From Citrobacter amalonaticus (GTDB lineage: Bacteria; Pseudomonadota; Gammaproteobacteria; Enterobacterales; Enterobacteriaceae), in the NCBI RefSeq assembly GCF_001559075.2, contig NZ_CP014015.2, positions 558,001 to 622,000 on the forward strand: 64,000 bases of DNA. The letters run 5' to 3'. Below the pieces are notes generated by a model. That model was not told where the DNA came from and did not search any database. It was given only the letters and a program-made list of their open reading frames with translations. Below are positions 1 to 7,916 of the stretch, piece after piece (within the stretch, counting starts at the first letter, position 1; the number at the start of each line of letters is the position of its first letter). A program made the position numbers and the translations under genes.

Positions 1-37
1 AACGGGCCGGTAAGCCAAAGAGGGTGAAGTAGTCCAT
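1..37 (-). CDS. hscB: HscB co-chaperone, 5' end only
   Basis: The first 12 codons read MDYFTLFGLPAR, identical to the start of the J-type co-chaperone HscB as I know it from E. coli. HscB delivers IscU to the HscA chaperone for iron-sulphur cluster transfer. The rest lies off the left edge. It follows iscA in the same direction, as in the standard isc operon. The identification rests on 12 residues plus gene order. Confidence 0.9.
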   Translation of the reverse strand, partial: MDYFTLFGLPAR

Positions 38-65
38 AACATTCTCAGGGGTAGCCTGTTAGAAC

Positions 66-99
66 AAACCCCACACGTAGCAAGGCCACGGCGGGGTTT
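66..99 (-). other. Hairpin between iscA and hscB
   Basis: Inverted repeat AAACCCC (66-72) and GGGGTTT (93-99) with a 20-base spacer. On the transcribed strand the 3' arm ends in GGGGTTTGTT, a weak terminator-like tail. It could lower read-through from iscA into hscB-hscA-fdx or protect an mRNA end. This role is inferred from position and structure only. Confidence 0.45.
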
Positions 100-113
100 T
101 CGGATGACGCGCG

Positions 114-437
114 TTACACGTGGAAGCTTTCGCCGCAACCACACTCGTCTTTCACATTCGGGTTCGTGAACTTAAACCCTTCGTTCAGACCTTCTTTCAC
201 GAAGTCTAACTGCGTTCCGTCCAGAAATTGCAGGCTTTTTCCGTCGACCACGACCTTAACGCCTTTGTCTTCAAACACGGTGTCTTCTGCCGCCGGTTCA
301 TCAACAAATTCCAGTACATACGCCATACCTGAGCAGCCGGAGGTTCTCACGCCCAGACGCAGGCCAAACCCTTTACCGCGGTTCGCCAGGAAGGTATTTA
401 CTCGCGCTGCTGCACTGTCGCTAAGTGTAATCGACAT
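114..437 (-). CDS. iscA: IscA, A-type iron-sulphur carrier
   Basis: Cytoplasmic A-type carrier that receives clusters and passes them to apo-proteins, mainly [4Fe-4S] maturation. The 107-residue protein has the family length and the three conserved cysteines: Cys35 in the GCSG motif and Cys99/Cys101 in the C-terminal CGCG. It lies 19 bases after iscU in the iscRSUA operon, so it is co-transcribed and under IscR control. No unusual residues are seen. Confidence 0.97.
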   Translation of the reverse strand: MSITLSDSAAARVNTFLANRGKGFGLRLGVRTSGCSGMAYVLEFVDEPAAEDTVFEDKGVKVVVDGKSLQFLDGTQLDFVKEGLNEGFKFTNPNVKDECGCGESFHV

Positions 438-456
438 AATAAAACCTCAACTCTTC

Positions 457-843
457 TTATTTTGCTTCACGTTTGCTTTTGTAGTCCGCAATGGCGGCTT
501 TGATCGCGTCTTCTGCCAGAATAGAACAGTGAATTTTCACTGGCGGCAACTCAAGCTCATCGGCGATATCGGTATTTTTGATCGCCTGTGCTTCGTCCAG
601 TGATTTGCCTTTCACCCATTCGGTAACCAGGGAGCTGGACGCGATAGCGGAACCGCAGCCGTAAGTCTTGAAACGCGCGTCTTCAATGATACCTTCATTG
701 TTAACTTTGATCTGCAACTTCATCACGTCGCCACAGGCTGGTGCACCCACCATGCCGCTGCCCACGTTCTCGTCGCTGTTGTCAAAAGAGCCCACGTTAC
801 GTGGATTCTCGTAATGATCGATTACTTTTTCGCTGTAAGCCAT
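457..843 (-). CDS. iscU: IscU, iron-sulphur scaffold protein
   Basis: Scaffold on which IscS-derived sulphur and iron form new clusters, which HscA/HscB then release. The protein has 128 residues, the usual length. Ligand cysteines Cys37, Cys63 and Cys106 are present, with Asp39 beside Cys37 and the HscA-recognition motif LPPVK at residues 99-103. It starts 25 bases after the iscS stop, with a GGAGAA ribosome binding site, in the isc operon. Confidence 0.97.
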   Translation of the reverse strand: MAYSEKVIDHYENPRNVGSFDNSDENVGSGMVGAPACGDVMKLQIKVNNEGIIEDARFKTYGCGSAIASSSLVTEWVKGKSLDEAQAIKNTDIADELELPPVKIHCSILAEDAIKAAIADYKSKREAK

Positions 844-868
844 GATGAATTCTCCTTATCGGTACCGA

Positions 869-2083
869 TTAATGATGTGACCATTCGATGCTATTCAGAT
901 CCACGCCCTGCTTGTGCATTTCCCACAGCGGAGAAAGGTCACGCAGACGGCCGATAGATTTACGAACCAGTTCGATGGTGTAATCAATCTCTTCTTCGGT
1001 AGTAAAACGACCTAAAGAGAAACGAATAGAGCTATGTGCCAGCTCGTCGGTCATTCCCAGTGCGCGCAACACGTAGGAAGGTTCGAGGCTCGCAGAGGTA
1101 CAGGCAGAACCGGAAGAGACCGCGAGGTCTTTCAGCGCCATGATCAGCGACTCGCCTTCAACGTAGTTAAAGCTCACGTTGAGGATGTTTGGCGCGCCCT
1201 GCTCAAGGTCACCGTTCAGGTAGACTTCTTCCATATCTTTCACGCCGTTCCACAGACGGTTACGCAGACCGCGCAGACGCGCCATCTCGGTTTCCATCTC
1301 TTCTTTGGCGATGCGATAGGCTTCGCCCATGCCGACGATCTGGTGGACAGGCAGCGTACCGGAACGCATGCCACGCTCGTGACCGCCGCCGTGCATCTGT
1401 GCTTCGATGCGAATACGTGGTTTACGACGAACGTACAGCGCGCCGATCCCTTTCGGGCCATAAATTTTGTGACCGGAGAAGGACATCAGGTCAACTTTCA
1501 ACTGGCTCAGATCGATAGGCAGTTTGCCCACGCTCTGAGTGGCGTCAACATGGTAGATAATGCCGCGCGCACGGCACATTTCGCCGATAGTCGCGATATC
1601 CTGTACCACGCCGATTTCGTTATTCACGTGCATGATGGAAACCAGAATGGTGTCGTCACGCATCGCGGCTTCCAGCTCTTTGAGATCGATAATCCCGTTG
1701 CTCTGCGGCGCCAGGTAAGTGACTTCAAAGCCTTCGCGCTCCAGTTGACGGCAGGTGTCCAATACCGCTTTGTGCTCGGTTTTGCTGGTGATAATGTGCT
1801 TGCCTTTTTTCTGATAAAAGTTGGCTGCACCTTTGATCGCCAGGTTGTCGGATTCAGTCGCACCGGAAGTAAAGACGATTTCACGCGGATCGGCACCCAC
1901 CAGATCGGCAATCTGATTACGGGCGATGTCTACCGCCTCTTCAGCCTGCCAGCCGAAACGGTGTGAACGGGAGGCCGGGTTACCAAAGGTTCCGTCCAGC
2001 GTCAGGAACTGCATCATTTTCTCGGCAACACGCGGGTCCACCGGCGTGGTTGCGGAGTAGTCGAGATAAATCGGTAATTTCAT
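869..2083 (-). CDS. iscS: IscS, cysteine desulfurase
   Basis: PLP-dependent desulfurase that turns cysteine into alanine and a persulfide, supplying sulphur for Fe-S clusters, tRNA thiolation and cofactors. The start at 2083 (MKLPIYLDYS) gives 404 residues, the family length; a longer in-frame start at 2164 lacks family support. His104, PLP-binding Lys206 (SFSGHKIYG) and catalytic Cys328 (SGSACTSA) are all present. The gap to iscR is unusually occupied by an ERIC repeat; in E. coli the small RNA RyhB pairs near this start and the iscR-iscS gap stabilises the iscR fragment. Confidence 0.97.
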   Translation of the reverse strand: MKLPIYLDYSATTPVDPRVAEKMMQFLTLDGTFGNPASRSHRFGWQAEEAVDIARNQIADLVGADPREIVFTSGATESDNLAIKGAANFYQKKGKHIITSKTEHKAVLDTCRQLEREGFEVTYLAPQSNGIIDLKELEAAMRDDTILVSIMHVNNEIGVVQDIATIGEMCRARGIIYHVDATQSVGKLPIDLSQLKVDLMSFSGHKIYGPKGIGALYVRRKPRIRIEAQMHGGGHERGMRSGTLPVHQIVGMGEAYRIAKEEMETEMARLRGLRNRLWNGVKDMEEVYLNGDLEQGAPNILNVSFNYVEGESLIMALKDLAVSSGSACTSASLEPSYVLRALGMTDELAHSSIRFSLGRFTTEEEIDYTIELVRKSIGRLRDLSPLWEMHKQGVDLNSIEWSHH

Positions 2084-2190
2084 TGCTCTATAAACTCCGT
2101 ACATCGCTTCAATGCAAGGAGTCAGGCAACCGGCTGGATGTACGACCGTGTTAACGGAGCGCAAACGCTCCGGCCTGACTCTGAATACTT

Positions 2191-2314
2191 TTACGCTTAA
2201 TCCTTCTGGCTGCCTCTGCGCTGGCTGCCTTCACTCACCTCAGTCACTTACTGGTGTAAACGCCTGAGGATTCATTCAGTTGCCGCCTTAATGCAGCCAG
2301 AATGATTTGCGTAA
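2191..2314. repeat. ERIC-type repeat between iscR and iscS
   Basis: A 124-base imperfect palindrome bounded by TTACGC (2191-2196) and GCGTAA (2309-2314). Its core has the ERIC landmarks: CTCAGTCACTTACT near 2238-2251, followed by CCTGAGGATTCATT and TTGCCGCCTTAATGCA. The consensus element is about 127 bases. It sits inside the isc operon, so it will be transcribed and can fold into a long hairpin between the iscR and iscS coding regions. Confidence 0.88.
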
Positions 2315-2322
2315 TTTTCTAT

Positions 2323-2814
2323 TTAAGCGCGTAACTTAACGTCAATCGCGTCTTGTGCACGATTTGTGCGTGGAGCGTCGTGGCTGTGCTGGCGACCAGA
2401 CACATCCAGGACTTCCTGATTATTCACCAGTTCGCCTAACGTAATGTTGTTGAGGAAACCGGTCAGACGGTCGCTCAGATCGCGCCACAGCGCGTGGGTC
2501 AGGCATTTATCGCCGCCCTGACAACCGCCTTTACCCTGACAACGGGTCGCATCAACCGACTCGTCAACAGCGCTAATCACTTCACCGACTGCAATACTGC
2601 CGGCATCTTTACCCAGCAGATAACCACCGCCTGGTCCACGTACGCTGGACACCAGACCATTTTTACGCAAACGGGAGAACAGCTGTTCCAGATAAGAAAG
2701 GGAAATTCCCTGACGTTCAGAAATATCAGCCAACGGTACCGGGCCCGCTTCGGAGTTGAGCGCAACGTCCAACATTGCGGTCACGGCATAACGCCCTTTA
2801 GATGTCAGTCTCAT
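2323..2814 (-). CDS. iscR: IscR, Fe-S cluster-sensing regulator
   Basis: Rrf2-family regulator. With a [2Fe-2S] cluster it represses isc; as apo-protein it controls other genes such as suf. The 163-residue protein has an N-terminal winged helix-turn-helix and the three cluster cysteines near 92, 98 and 104 (RCQGKGGCQGGDKC). The start is preceded by GAGG about 11 bases upstream. It heads the isc operon, with two IscR-type sites in its promoter region, consistent with autoregulation. Confidence 0.97.
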   Translation of the reverse strand: MRLTSKGRYAVTAMLDVALNSEAGPVPLADISERQGISLSYLEQLFSRLRKNGLVSSVRGPGGGYLLGKDAGSIAVGEVISAVDESVDATRCQGKGGCQGGDKCLTHALWRDLSDRLTGFLNNITLGELVNNQEVLDVSGRQHSHDAPRTNRAQDAIDVKLRA

Positions 2815-2896
2815 GTCTTACTTAGCCTCAAACTCGCCCCTGCCCGGGGTTTTTTATTGTAAAATGGGGGTATTGCATAGCAGGGCCAAGTCTGAC

Positions 2897-2947
2897 ATTC
2901 CCGACTAAATCAGTCAACTATTTACTTGACTAATTTAGTCAGGTATT
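2897..2947 (-). promoter_or_regulatory. Tandem IscR type-1 operators at the isc promoter
   Basis: Two dyads, ATTCCCGACTAAATCAGTCA at 2897-2916 (extending to 2921) and ACTTGACTAATTTAGTCAGG at 2924-2943, both resemble the type-1 IscR consensus (GACT-AT-rich-AGTC core). They lie 80-130 bases upstream of iscR where E. coli has its autoregulatory sites. The promoter itself is not resolved to a start base here. Confidence 0.75.
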
Positions 2948-2971
2948 TGACGTTCCGTGCGGTATTCGTTT

Positions 2972-3045
2972 GCCGGATGGCGCTTCGCTTATCCGGCCTA
3001 CAGGCCGCACGATTGGCAGGCCGGATAAGCGAAGCGCCATCCGGC
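2972..3045. repeat. BIME: two inverted REP elements
   Basis: GCCGGATGGCGCTTCGCTTATCC and its inverted partner at 3018-3045 form two facing REP units separated by a short linker. It lies between the 3' end of trmJ and the isc promoter, so it probably caps the trmJ transcript. Confidence 0.93.
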
Positions 3046-3055
3046 ATTAGCACCG

Positions 3056-3787
3056 TTACTTGCTTTTATTCTGCTGTTCGACAGATGCCAGAATCCCGCG
3101 CAAGATATTCAGCTCCTGACTCTCAGGGCGCGCACGCGTAAACAGACGGCGCAGCTTGTTCATCACTTGTCCCGGATGGCCTTCGCGAATAAACCCGGTC
3201 GACAGCAGCGTTTGTTCCAGATGACCATAAAAACGCTCTAAATCATCCACCAGCGGATACTCAGCTTCTTCGTATTCGGCGGTCTTATCACCTTCCTGCG
3301 TCGCCAGCCAGGCCATGCGTACTTCATACGCGATGACCTGTACCGCCATTGCCAGGTTCAGCGAACTGTACTCCGGGTTTGCCGCAATCGCGACATGGTA
3401 ATGGCATTTTTGCAGTTCGTCGTTGGTCAGCCCAACGCGTTCACGACCAAACACCAGCGCCACAGGGGTATTTGCTGCTTCCGCAACGCTTTTTAAACCG
3501 CATTCGCGCGGGTCAAGCATCGGCCACGGCAGCGTACGCGAACGTGCGCTGGTTCCGACCACCAGGCTGCATCCAGCCAGCGCTTCATCGAGGGTATCGA
3601 CGATCTGCGCGTTGCCGATCACATCGCTGGCTCCTGCCGCCAGGGCGATGGCCTGGGAGTCAGGTTTCACGAGCGGGTTCACCAGCCACAGGTTGGTTAA
3701 CCCCATTGTTTTCATGGCGCGGGCGACAGAGCCCATATTGCCGGTATGAGACGTTTCCACCAGCACGATTCGAATATTTTGCAGCAT
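3056..3787 (-). CDS. trmJ: TrmJ, tRNA Cm32/Um32 methyltransferase
   Basis: SPOUT-class enzyme that methylates the 2'-O of residue 32 in the anticodon loop of some tRNAs using S-adenosylmethionine. The 243-residue protein begins MLQNIRIVLVETSHTGNMGS, with the knotted-fold motifs (HTGNMGSVARAMK, VFGRERVGLTN, NPEYSSLNLAMAVQ) of the TrmH/TrmJ group. It is three residues shorter than the E. coli protein, at the C terminus. It is divergent from suhB, and its transcript ends at a BIME. Confidence 0.95.
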   Translation of the reverse strand: MLQNIRIVLVETSHTGNMGSVARAMKTMGLTNLWLVNPLVKPDSQAIALAAGASDVIGNAQIVDTLDEALAGCSLVVGTSARSRTLPWPMLDPRECGLKSVAEAANTPVALVFGRERVGLTNDELQKCHYHVAIAANPEYSSLNLAMAVQVIAYEVRMAWLATQEGDKTAEYEEAEYPLVDDLERFYGHLEQTLLSTGFIREGHPGQVMNKLRRLFTRARPESQELNILRGILASVEQQNKSK

Positions 3788-3905
3788 TGTCTTTCTTCAG
3801 CTAAAGATTATTCGGTCATATTATCATAAATCGAAGACATATTCCGATCTCGCTGCTATACTCTGCGCCGTTTTCCCGTTCTTTAACATCCAGTGAGAGA
3901 GACCG

Positions 3906-4709
3906 ATGCATCCGATGCTGACCATCGCCGTGCGCGCAGCGCGCAAGGCGGGTAATGTAATTGCCAAACACTACGAAACGCCTGACTCAGTAGAAACCAG
4001 CCAGAAAGGCAGCAATGATTTCGTGACCAACGTCGATAAAGCCGCCGAAGCGATTATTATCGAAACGATCCGCAAATCTTACCCACAGCACACCATCATC
4101 ACCGAAGAAAGCGGTGAACATGAAGGTACCGATCAGGATGTTCAATGGGTTATCGATCCACTGGATGGCACTACCAACTTCGTAAAACGTCTGCCGCACT
4201 TCGCGGTTTCCATCGCCGTACGTATTAAAGGCCGCACTGAAGTCGCCGTGGTTTACGATCCGATGCGTAATGAACTGTTCACCGCGACTCGCGGTCAGGG
4301 CGCACAGCTGAATGGCTACCGTCTGCGCGGCAGCAATGCGCGTGACCTGGACGGCACCATTATCGCAACCGGCTTCCCGTTCAAGGCCAAACAGCACGCC
4401 ACCTCTTACATGAATATCCTCGGCAAAATGTTTACCGAGTGCGCTGACTTCCGTCGCACCGGTTCTGCTGCGCTGGATCTGGCCTATGTTGCCGCTGCGC
4501 GCGTTGACGGTTATTTCGAAATTGGTCTGCGTCCGTGGGATTTCGCCGCGGGTGAACTGATCGCCCGTGAAGCTGGCGCCCTGGTCTGCGACTTTACCGG
4601 TGGTCACAACTACATGACGACCGGCAACATCGTGGCGGGCAACCCGCGCGTGGTAAAAGCGATGCTGGCGAATATGCGTGACGAACTGAGCGACGCGCTG
4701 AAGCGTTAA
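3906..4709 (+). CDS. suhB: SuhB, inositol-phosphatase-family protein and rRNA antitermination factor
   Basis: Belongs to the inositol monophosphatase family. In E. coli its main role is in rRNA transcription antitermination and RNA folding with Nus factors. The 267-residue length matches. Metal-binding motif residues are Glu67, Asp84 and Asp87 (DPLDGTTNF), with the C-terminal WDFAAGEL motif. The ATG at 3906 has a GAGAGA ribosome binding site. It is followed by a BIME, then by genes on the opposite strand. Confidence 0.96.
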   Translation: MHPMLTIAVRAARKAGNVIAKHYETPDSVETSQKGSNDFVTNVDKAAEAIIIETIRKSYPQHTIITEESGEHEGTDQDVQWVIDPLDGTTNFVKRLPHFAVSIAVRIKGRTEVAVVYDPMRNELFTATRGQGAQLNGYRLRGSNARDLDGTIIATGFPFKAKQHATSYMNILGKMFTECADFRRTGSAALDLAYVAAARVDGYFEIGLRPWDFAAGELIAREAGALVCDFTGGHNYMTTGNIVAGNPRVVKAMLANMRDELSDALKR

Positions 4710-4718
4710 TCGTTTGCT

Positions 4719-4796
4719 GCCGGATGGCGGCTAACGCCTTATCCGGCCTACAGAGGGAAATGATCTGTAGGTCTGATAAGTGAAGCGCCATCCGGC
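4719..4796. repeat. BIME after suhB
   Basis: A REP unit GCCGGATGGCGGCTAACGCC and an inverted, slightly degenerate partner ending GCGCCATCCGGC are separated by a short linker. It lies between the convergent suhB and the zevB-like gene and probably serves both transcripts as a 3' stabiliser. Confidence 0.9.
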
Positions 4797-4800
4797 AAAA

Positions 4801-5781
4801 TCAAAACGGCCGTAATCCCCTTCCCACTGGCACCGCACTCACCCACATCACTCCTGCTGCCACCACTAATATCATGCCACCGGCTAACGCCAGCGTTGAC
4901 CAACCTACCTGCCGCCACAGTACTGGCGCATGATTGCCGCTCAGCCTGACTGCCAGTGTACGAAAACTGTGCACCAGCAGCGCCAGAGAGGTAATCGTCA
5001 GCGACGTTCCCGCCGCCATCGCCAGTGCCGAGGCCATCCCCCAGTAAAAGACGCCAATGACTTTGCTGAACAGCAGGACCATGATCGCTCCGGAACAGGG
5101 ACGCATCCCCATCGACAGAATAATCATTAGCCGCGCGCGCCAGTCATCATCGCGGTGAAGCTGGCCCGGATTCGGCACGTGCTGATGCCCGCAACCACAG
5201 TTTTCATGGTGCACATGGTGTGGCGTGAAGGCGATAAACCTGGGTTTGCGCAGCAGCGCATGCAGTTTCTTCAGCGCCTGCCAGCAGAGCAAAACGCCCA
5301 GAATCCCCACCAGCGCATAGCTCCCCTTCTCCAGCCAGAAACCACTCAGATGTAACTGTCTCGCCGGCAGTTGCAGGATGCTGAGCACCACCACGACCAG
5401 CCCGATCGCCACCAGCCCCTGCAATAACGAAGAGGCCAGCGTCAGCCCAATACTCGACTTCAGCTTTGAAGGATGGGTTGCCAGCCAGGTGGTGATCACC
5501 ACTTTTCCGTGTCCCGGCCCCAGCGCGTGCAGCACACCATAGATAAAGCTAAACAGCAGCAACGACCCACCCGCCTGGGCTGGACTGGCGGCAACGGCCT
5601 TCAGCAATACGCTCATCTGCTGATTGACCTCCCGCTGCCAGACAATACTTTTGATCATCACCTGCGGCCAGGCGTGCCACAGCCAGACACCACCGATCGC
5701 TGCAATCAGCAAAAACAGCGCCAACGGCCACAGCGATAACCAACGCCGTGCGTGAATGCGGTTTGTTGATATTACTGACAT
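4801..5781 (-). CDS. NicO-family metal transporter, ZevB-like permease
   Basis: Polytopic inner-membrane protein of 326 residues with about seven hydrophobic segments and the NicO-family motif HALGPGHGKVVITTW near residue 86. A histidine/cysteine-rich loop (HHVHHENCGCGHQH) around residues 188-201 is a likely metal site. It overlaps the upstream DUF1007 gene by 10 bases (ATGTCAGTAA). The DUF1007-NicO pair matches the ZevA-ZevB zinc uptake pair described in Haemophilus influenzae. Nickel/cobalt transport is the main alternative; the metal and direction cannot be read from sequence. Confidence 0.8.
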   Translation of the reverse strand: MSVISTNRIHARRWLSLWPLALFLLIAAIGGVWLWHAWPQVMIKSIVWQREVNQQMSVLLKAVAASPAQAGGSLLLFSFIYGVLHALGPGHGKVVITTWLATHPSKLKSSIGLTLASSLLQGLVAIGLVVVVLSILQLPARQLHLSGFWLEKGSYALVGILGVLLCWQALKKLHALLRKPRFIAFTPHHVHHENCGCGHQHVPNPGQLHRDDDWRARLMIILSMGMRPCSGAIMVLLFSKVIGVFYWGMASALAMAAGTSLTITSLALLVHSFRTLAVRLSGNHAPVLWRQVGWSTLALAGGMILVVAAGVMWVSAVPVGRGLRPF

Positions 5782-6401
5782 GAGATCGTCACCGTCTGCG
5801 CGAATTGTTTCCCCAGTTCCATATCCTCCGGCGGCGCATCTTCTTTATCCAGCGACTGGGCAAAAATAAGCGACGCTTCGCTCGGTGCGGGCGTGTGCAG
5901 CGCAATGTTACAGCGCTCGCGCAACACCGACGATAGCGTTGCATCGTTATCGTCTTCGTAGCTCATATCGACATAATAAGAGGGATCAAAGGTCGAGAAG
6001 GTGTAACGCTGCCCGCTCAATGGTTGCGGTTCGGCAAGCGGCAACACAAAGGTGAGCACGGCCTGATGCTCATCACGCTCCATGCTGTATTCCGTGGGGC
6101 GGTTTTTAAATTTAACGCGCTGCCCGTTGTGCCACATTTCGGTAAAGTAATGCTGTCCCAACACATTCGCCATCACTTCCGCCGCCAGCTTCTTCCAGAT
6201 TTCAGAACCCGGTTTAGCCTCTCCCGCATCATAGAGCAGATCGGCAGAGGTCAGTTCATCCATTGTCCAGCGCATCTTCAGCGCCACGATAGTCCCGTTA
6301 TCGCTGACCACTTCCGTTTTCAGACGGATAAAACTGTGAGGATGTGCGCTCACCGTAAACGTCAAAAATGCGAGTAATACCAGCAAAGCGCCGCGTATCA
6401 T
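5772..6401 (-). CDS. DUF1007 periplasmic protein, ZevA-like
   Basis: Exported protein of about 209 residues with a hydrophobic leader (MIRGALLVLLAFLTFTVSA) followed at once by HPHSFI, typical of DUF1007. I chose the ATG at 6401, 12 bases after GGGGAG; an in-frame TTG at 6413 directly abuts that site and is less likely. DUF1007 proteins are paired with NicO permeases, where ZevA is thought to deliver zinc to ZevB. The coupled overlap with the next gene supports one operon. The specific metal is not known here. Confidence 0.75.
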   Translation of the reverse strand: MIRGALLVLLAFLTFTVSAHPHSFIRLKTEVVSDNGTIVALKMRWTMDELTSADLLYDAGEAKPGSEIWKKLAAEVMANVLGQHYFTEMWHNGQRVKFKNRPTEYSMERDEHQAVLTFVLPLAEPQPLSGQRYTFSTFDPSYYVDMSYEDDNDATLSSVLRERCNIALHTPAPSEASLIFAQSLDKEDAPPEDMELGKQFAQTVTISCQ

Positions 6402-6829
6402 GAATGGTATCAACTCCCCACAAAAACAGGACGGGCCACGCGAGTCACGATCGTCGTGGCAGGATTTTCCGTGAGGATAACATTGAAATGAGGAATGTTG
6501 AGCGTTGATTTCTGGACGCGATTCAGTTCTCAGATTTGCGATTTCATTGTTGGAGGCTGTGCGCCTGCGGCGGTAACTTTCTGTGTGTCACAACCATTTT
6601 GATAACAAATTGTAAAAATAAATAAGCAATTTCTAATTATTTTTAACATAAAAATTGACATTCAATGCATTGCACATATCGAAATTAACTATAATTTAAC
6701 CTAAAAATATCCATAAATTAACAAAAATGGGCATTTATCACATTTATTAAACTTACAATTCATTACCTCTTCCCTTCGTTGATAACCTCCTGTTCGTGAC
6801 ATGCCCCGGTCCCTACAAAAGGTACAACT
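6402..6829. other. AT-rich divergent intergenic region
   Basis: A 428-base region separates the zevA-like gene from the sugar operon. The stretch 6590-6770 is markedly AT-rich (for example AACAAATTGTAAAAATAAATA) and probably carries the sugar operon promoter. TGTGTGTCACAACC at 6581-6594 and TTATCACATT at 6735-6744 look like CRP half sites, but neither is a convincing full dyad. I see no gene, repeat or clear terminator. Confidence 0.5.
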
Positions 6830-7813
6830 ATGAAATTCAAACTCGCATTACTCAGTGCAACCCTGGTTTCTGCATGCATGTTGTCCGGCCCGTCCTTTGC
6901 GGCAGAAAAATATGAAATCGCTGTGGTTGCTAAAGTCACCGGTATTCCGTGGTTTAACCGCATGGAAACCGGCGTGAATGAAGCCGCGAAGAAACTGGAT
7001 GTGAATGCTTACCAGACCGGCCCTTCCACACCGGATCCGGCTCAGCAGGTGAAGGTCATTGAAGATCTTATTGCCAAGAACGTTAACGCGATCATTGTGG
7101 TACCTAATGACGCCAAGGTGCTTGAGCCCGTGCTGAAAAAAGCGCGCGATAAGGGCATTGTCGTTCTGACTCACGAATCGCCGGATCAGCAAATCGGCCA
7201 GTGGGATATCGAAACGATCGACAGCGAGAAATACGCGCAGGCCAACGTCGACGAGCTGGCGAAGGATATGGGCGGTAAAGGCGGCTATGCCATTTACGTC
7301 GGCTCGCTGACCGTGCCATTGCACAACGCCTGGGCCGATTACGCCATCAAGTACCAGAAAGAAAAATACCCGGAGATGTTTGAAGTCACCACCCGTCTGC
7401 CGGTGGCTGAGAGCATCGACAAATCCTACTCCACGACGCTGGACCTGATGAAAACCTATCCGCAGATGAAGGGCATCATTGGCTTCGGTTCGCTGGGTCC
7501 GATTGGTGCAGGTCAGGCGGTACAGAAAAAACGCGCGAAAGATAAAATTGCCGTGGTGGGGATTGCGATGCCCGCACAGGCAGCGCCTTATCTGATGCGT
7601 GGTGACATCAAAAAAGCGATGCTGTGGGATCCAAAAGATGCCGGCTACGCGCTGGTGACCGTGGCAGATCAATTGCTGCAAGGTAAAGAGGTCACGCCAG
7701 ATCTGACCATTGAAGGATTAGGGAAAGCCGATGTCGACATGGAGAAGAAAGTGATCCGCTTTAACAAGATCCTCGAAGTCACCAAAGACAACGCGCAATC
7801 ACTTGGTTTCTAA
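6830..7813 (+). CDS. Sugar ABC transporter substrate-binding protein, LsrB/RbsB-like
   Basis: Exported binding protein of 327 residues in the periplasmic-binding type 1 family. The mature part (AEKYEIAVVAKVTGIPWF, TGPSTPDPAQQV, NVNAIIVVPND) is LsrB-like in layout, but I cannot identify a conserved AI-2 pocket. The leader allows two readings: a signal peptidase I site after SFA (residue 23), or a lipobox-like VSAC at Cys16. It starts a six-gene operon with an ATPase, two permeases, a pentulose-type kinase and a SIS isomerase, so the ligand is probably a pentose or pentulose; this is inference. Confidence 0.85.
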   Translation: MKFKLALLSATLVSACMLSGPSFAAEKYEIAVVAKVTGIPWFNRMETGVNEAAKKLDVNAYQTGPSTPDPAQQVKVIEDLIAKNVNAIIVVPNDAKVLEPVLKKARDKGIVVLTHESPDQQIGQWDIETIDSEKYAQANVDELAKDMGGKGGYAIYVGSLTVPLHNAWADYAIKYQKEKYPEMFEVTTRLPVAESIDKSYSTTLDLMKTYPQMKGIIGFGSLGPIGAGQAVQKKRAKDKIAVVGIAMPAQAAPYLMRGDIKKAMLWDPKDAGYALVTVADQLLQGKEVTPDLTIEGLGKADVDMEKKVIRFNKILEVTKDNAQSLGF

Positions 7814-7916
7814 GGCTCCAGCCACCACCAGGGAAACCTAACGCCGACCGTCTGGTCGGCGCTATCAACAGGCTTAACACTCTGCGCCCGTCAGGGCGCT
7901 CGCAGGGGTATTGTCC

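Noticed and set aside
1034..1966. Long open frame of 310 codons on the plus strand over iscS
   Set aside because: It is the shadow of iscS on the opposite strand; no family match and no ribosome site seen.
4801..5781. RcnA nickel/cobalt efflux
   Set aside because: The family is shared, but partner DUF1007 and gene arrangement fit ZevAB; RcnA is not accompanied by DUF1007.
6581..6594. CRP site TGTGTGTCACAACC upstream of the sugar operon
   Set aside because: It has only one good half site with wrong spacing to a partner; not called as a regulatory feature.
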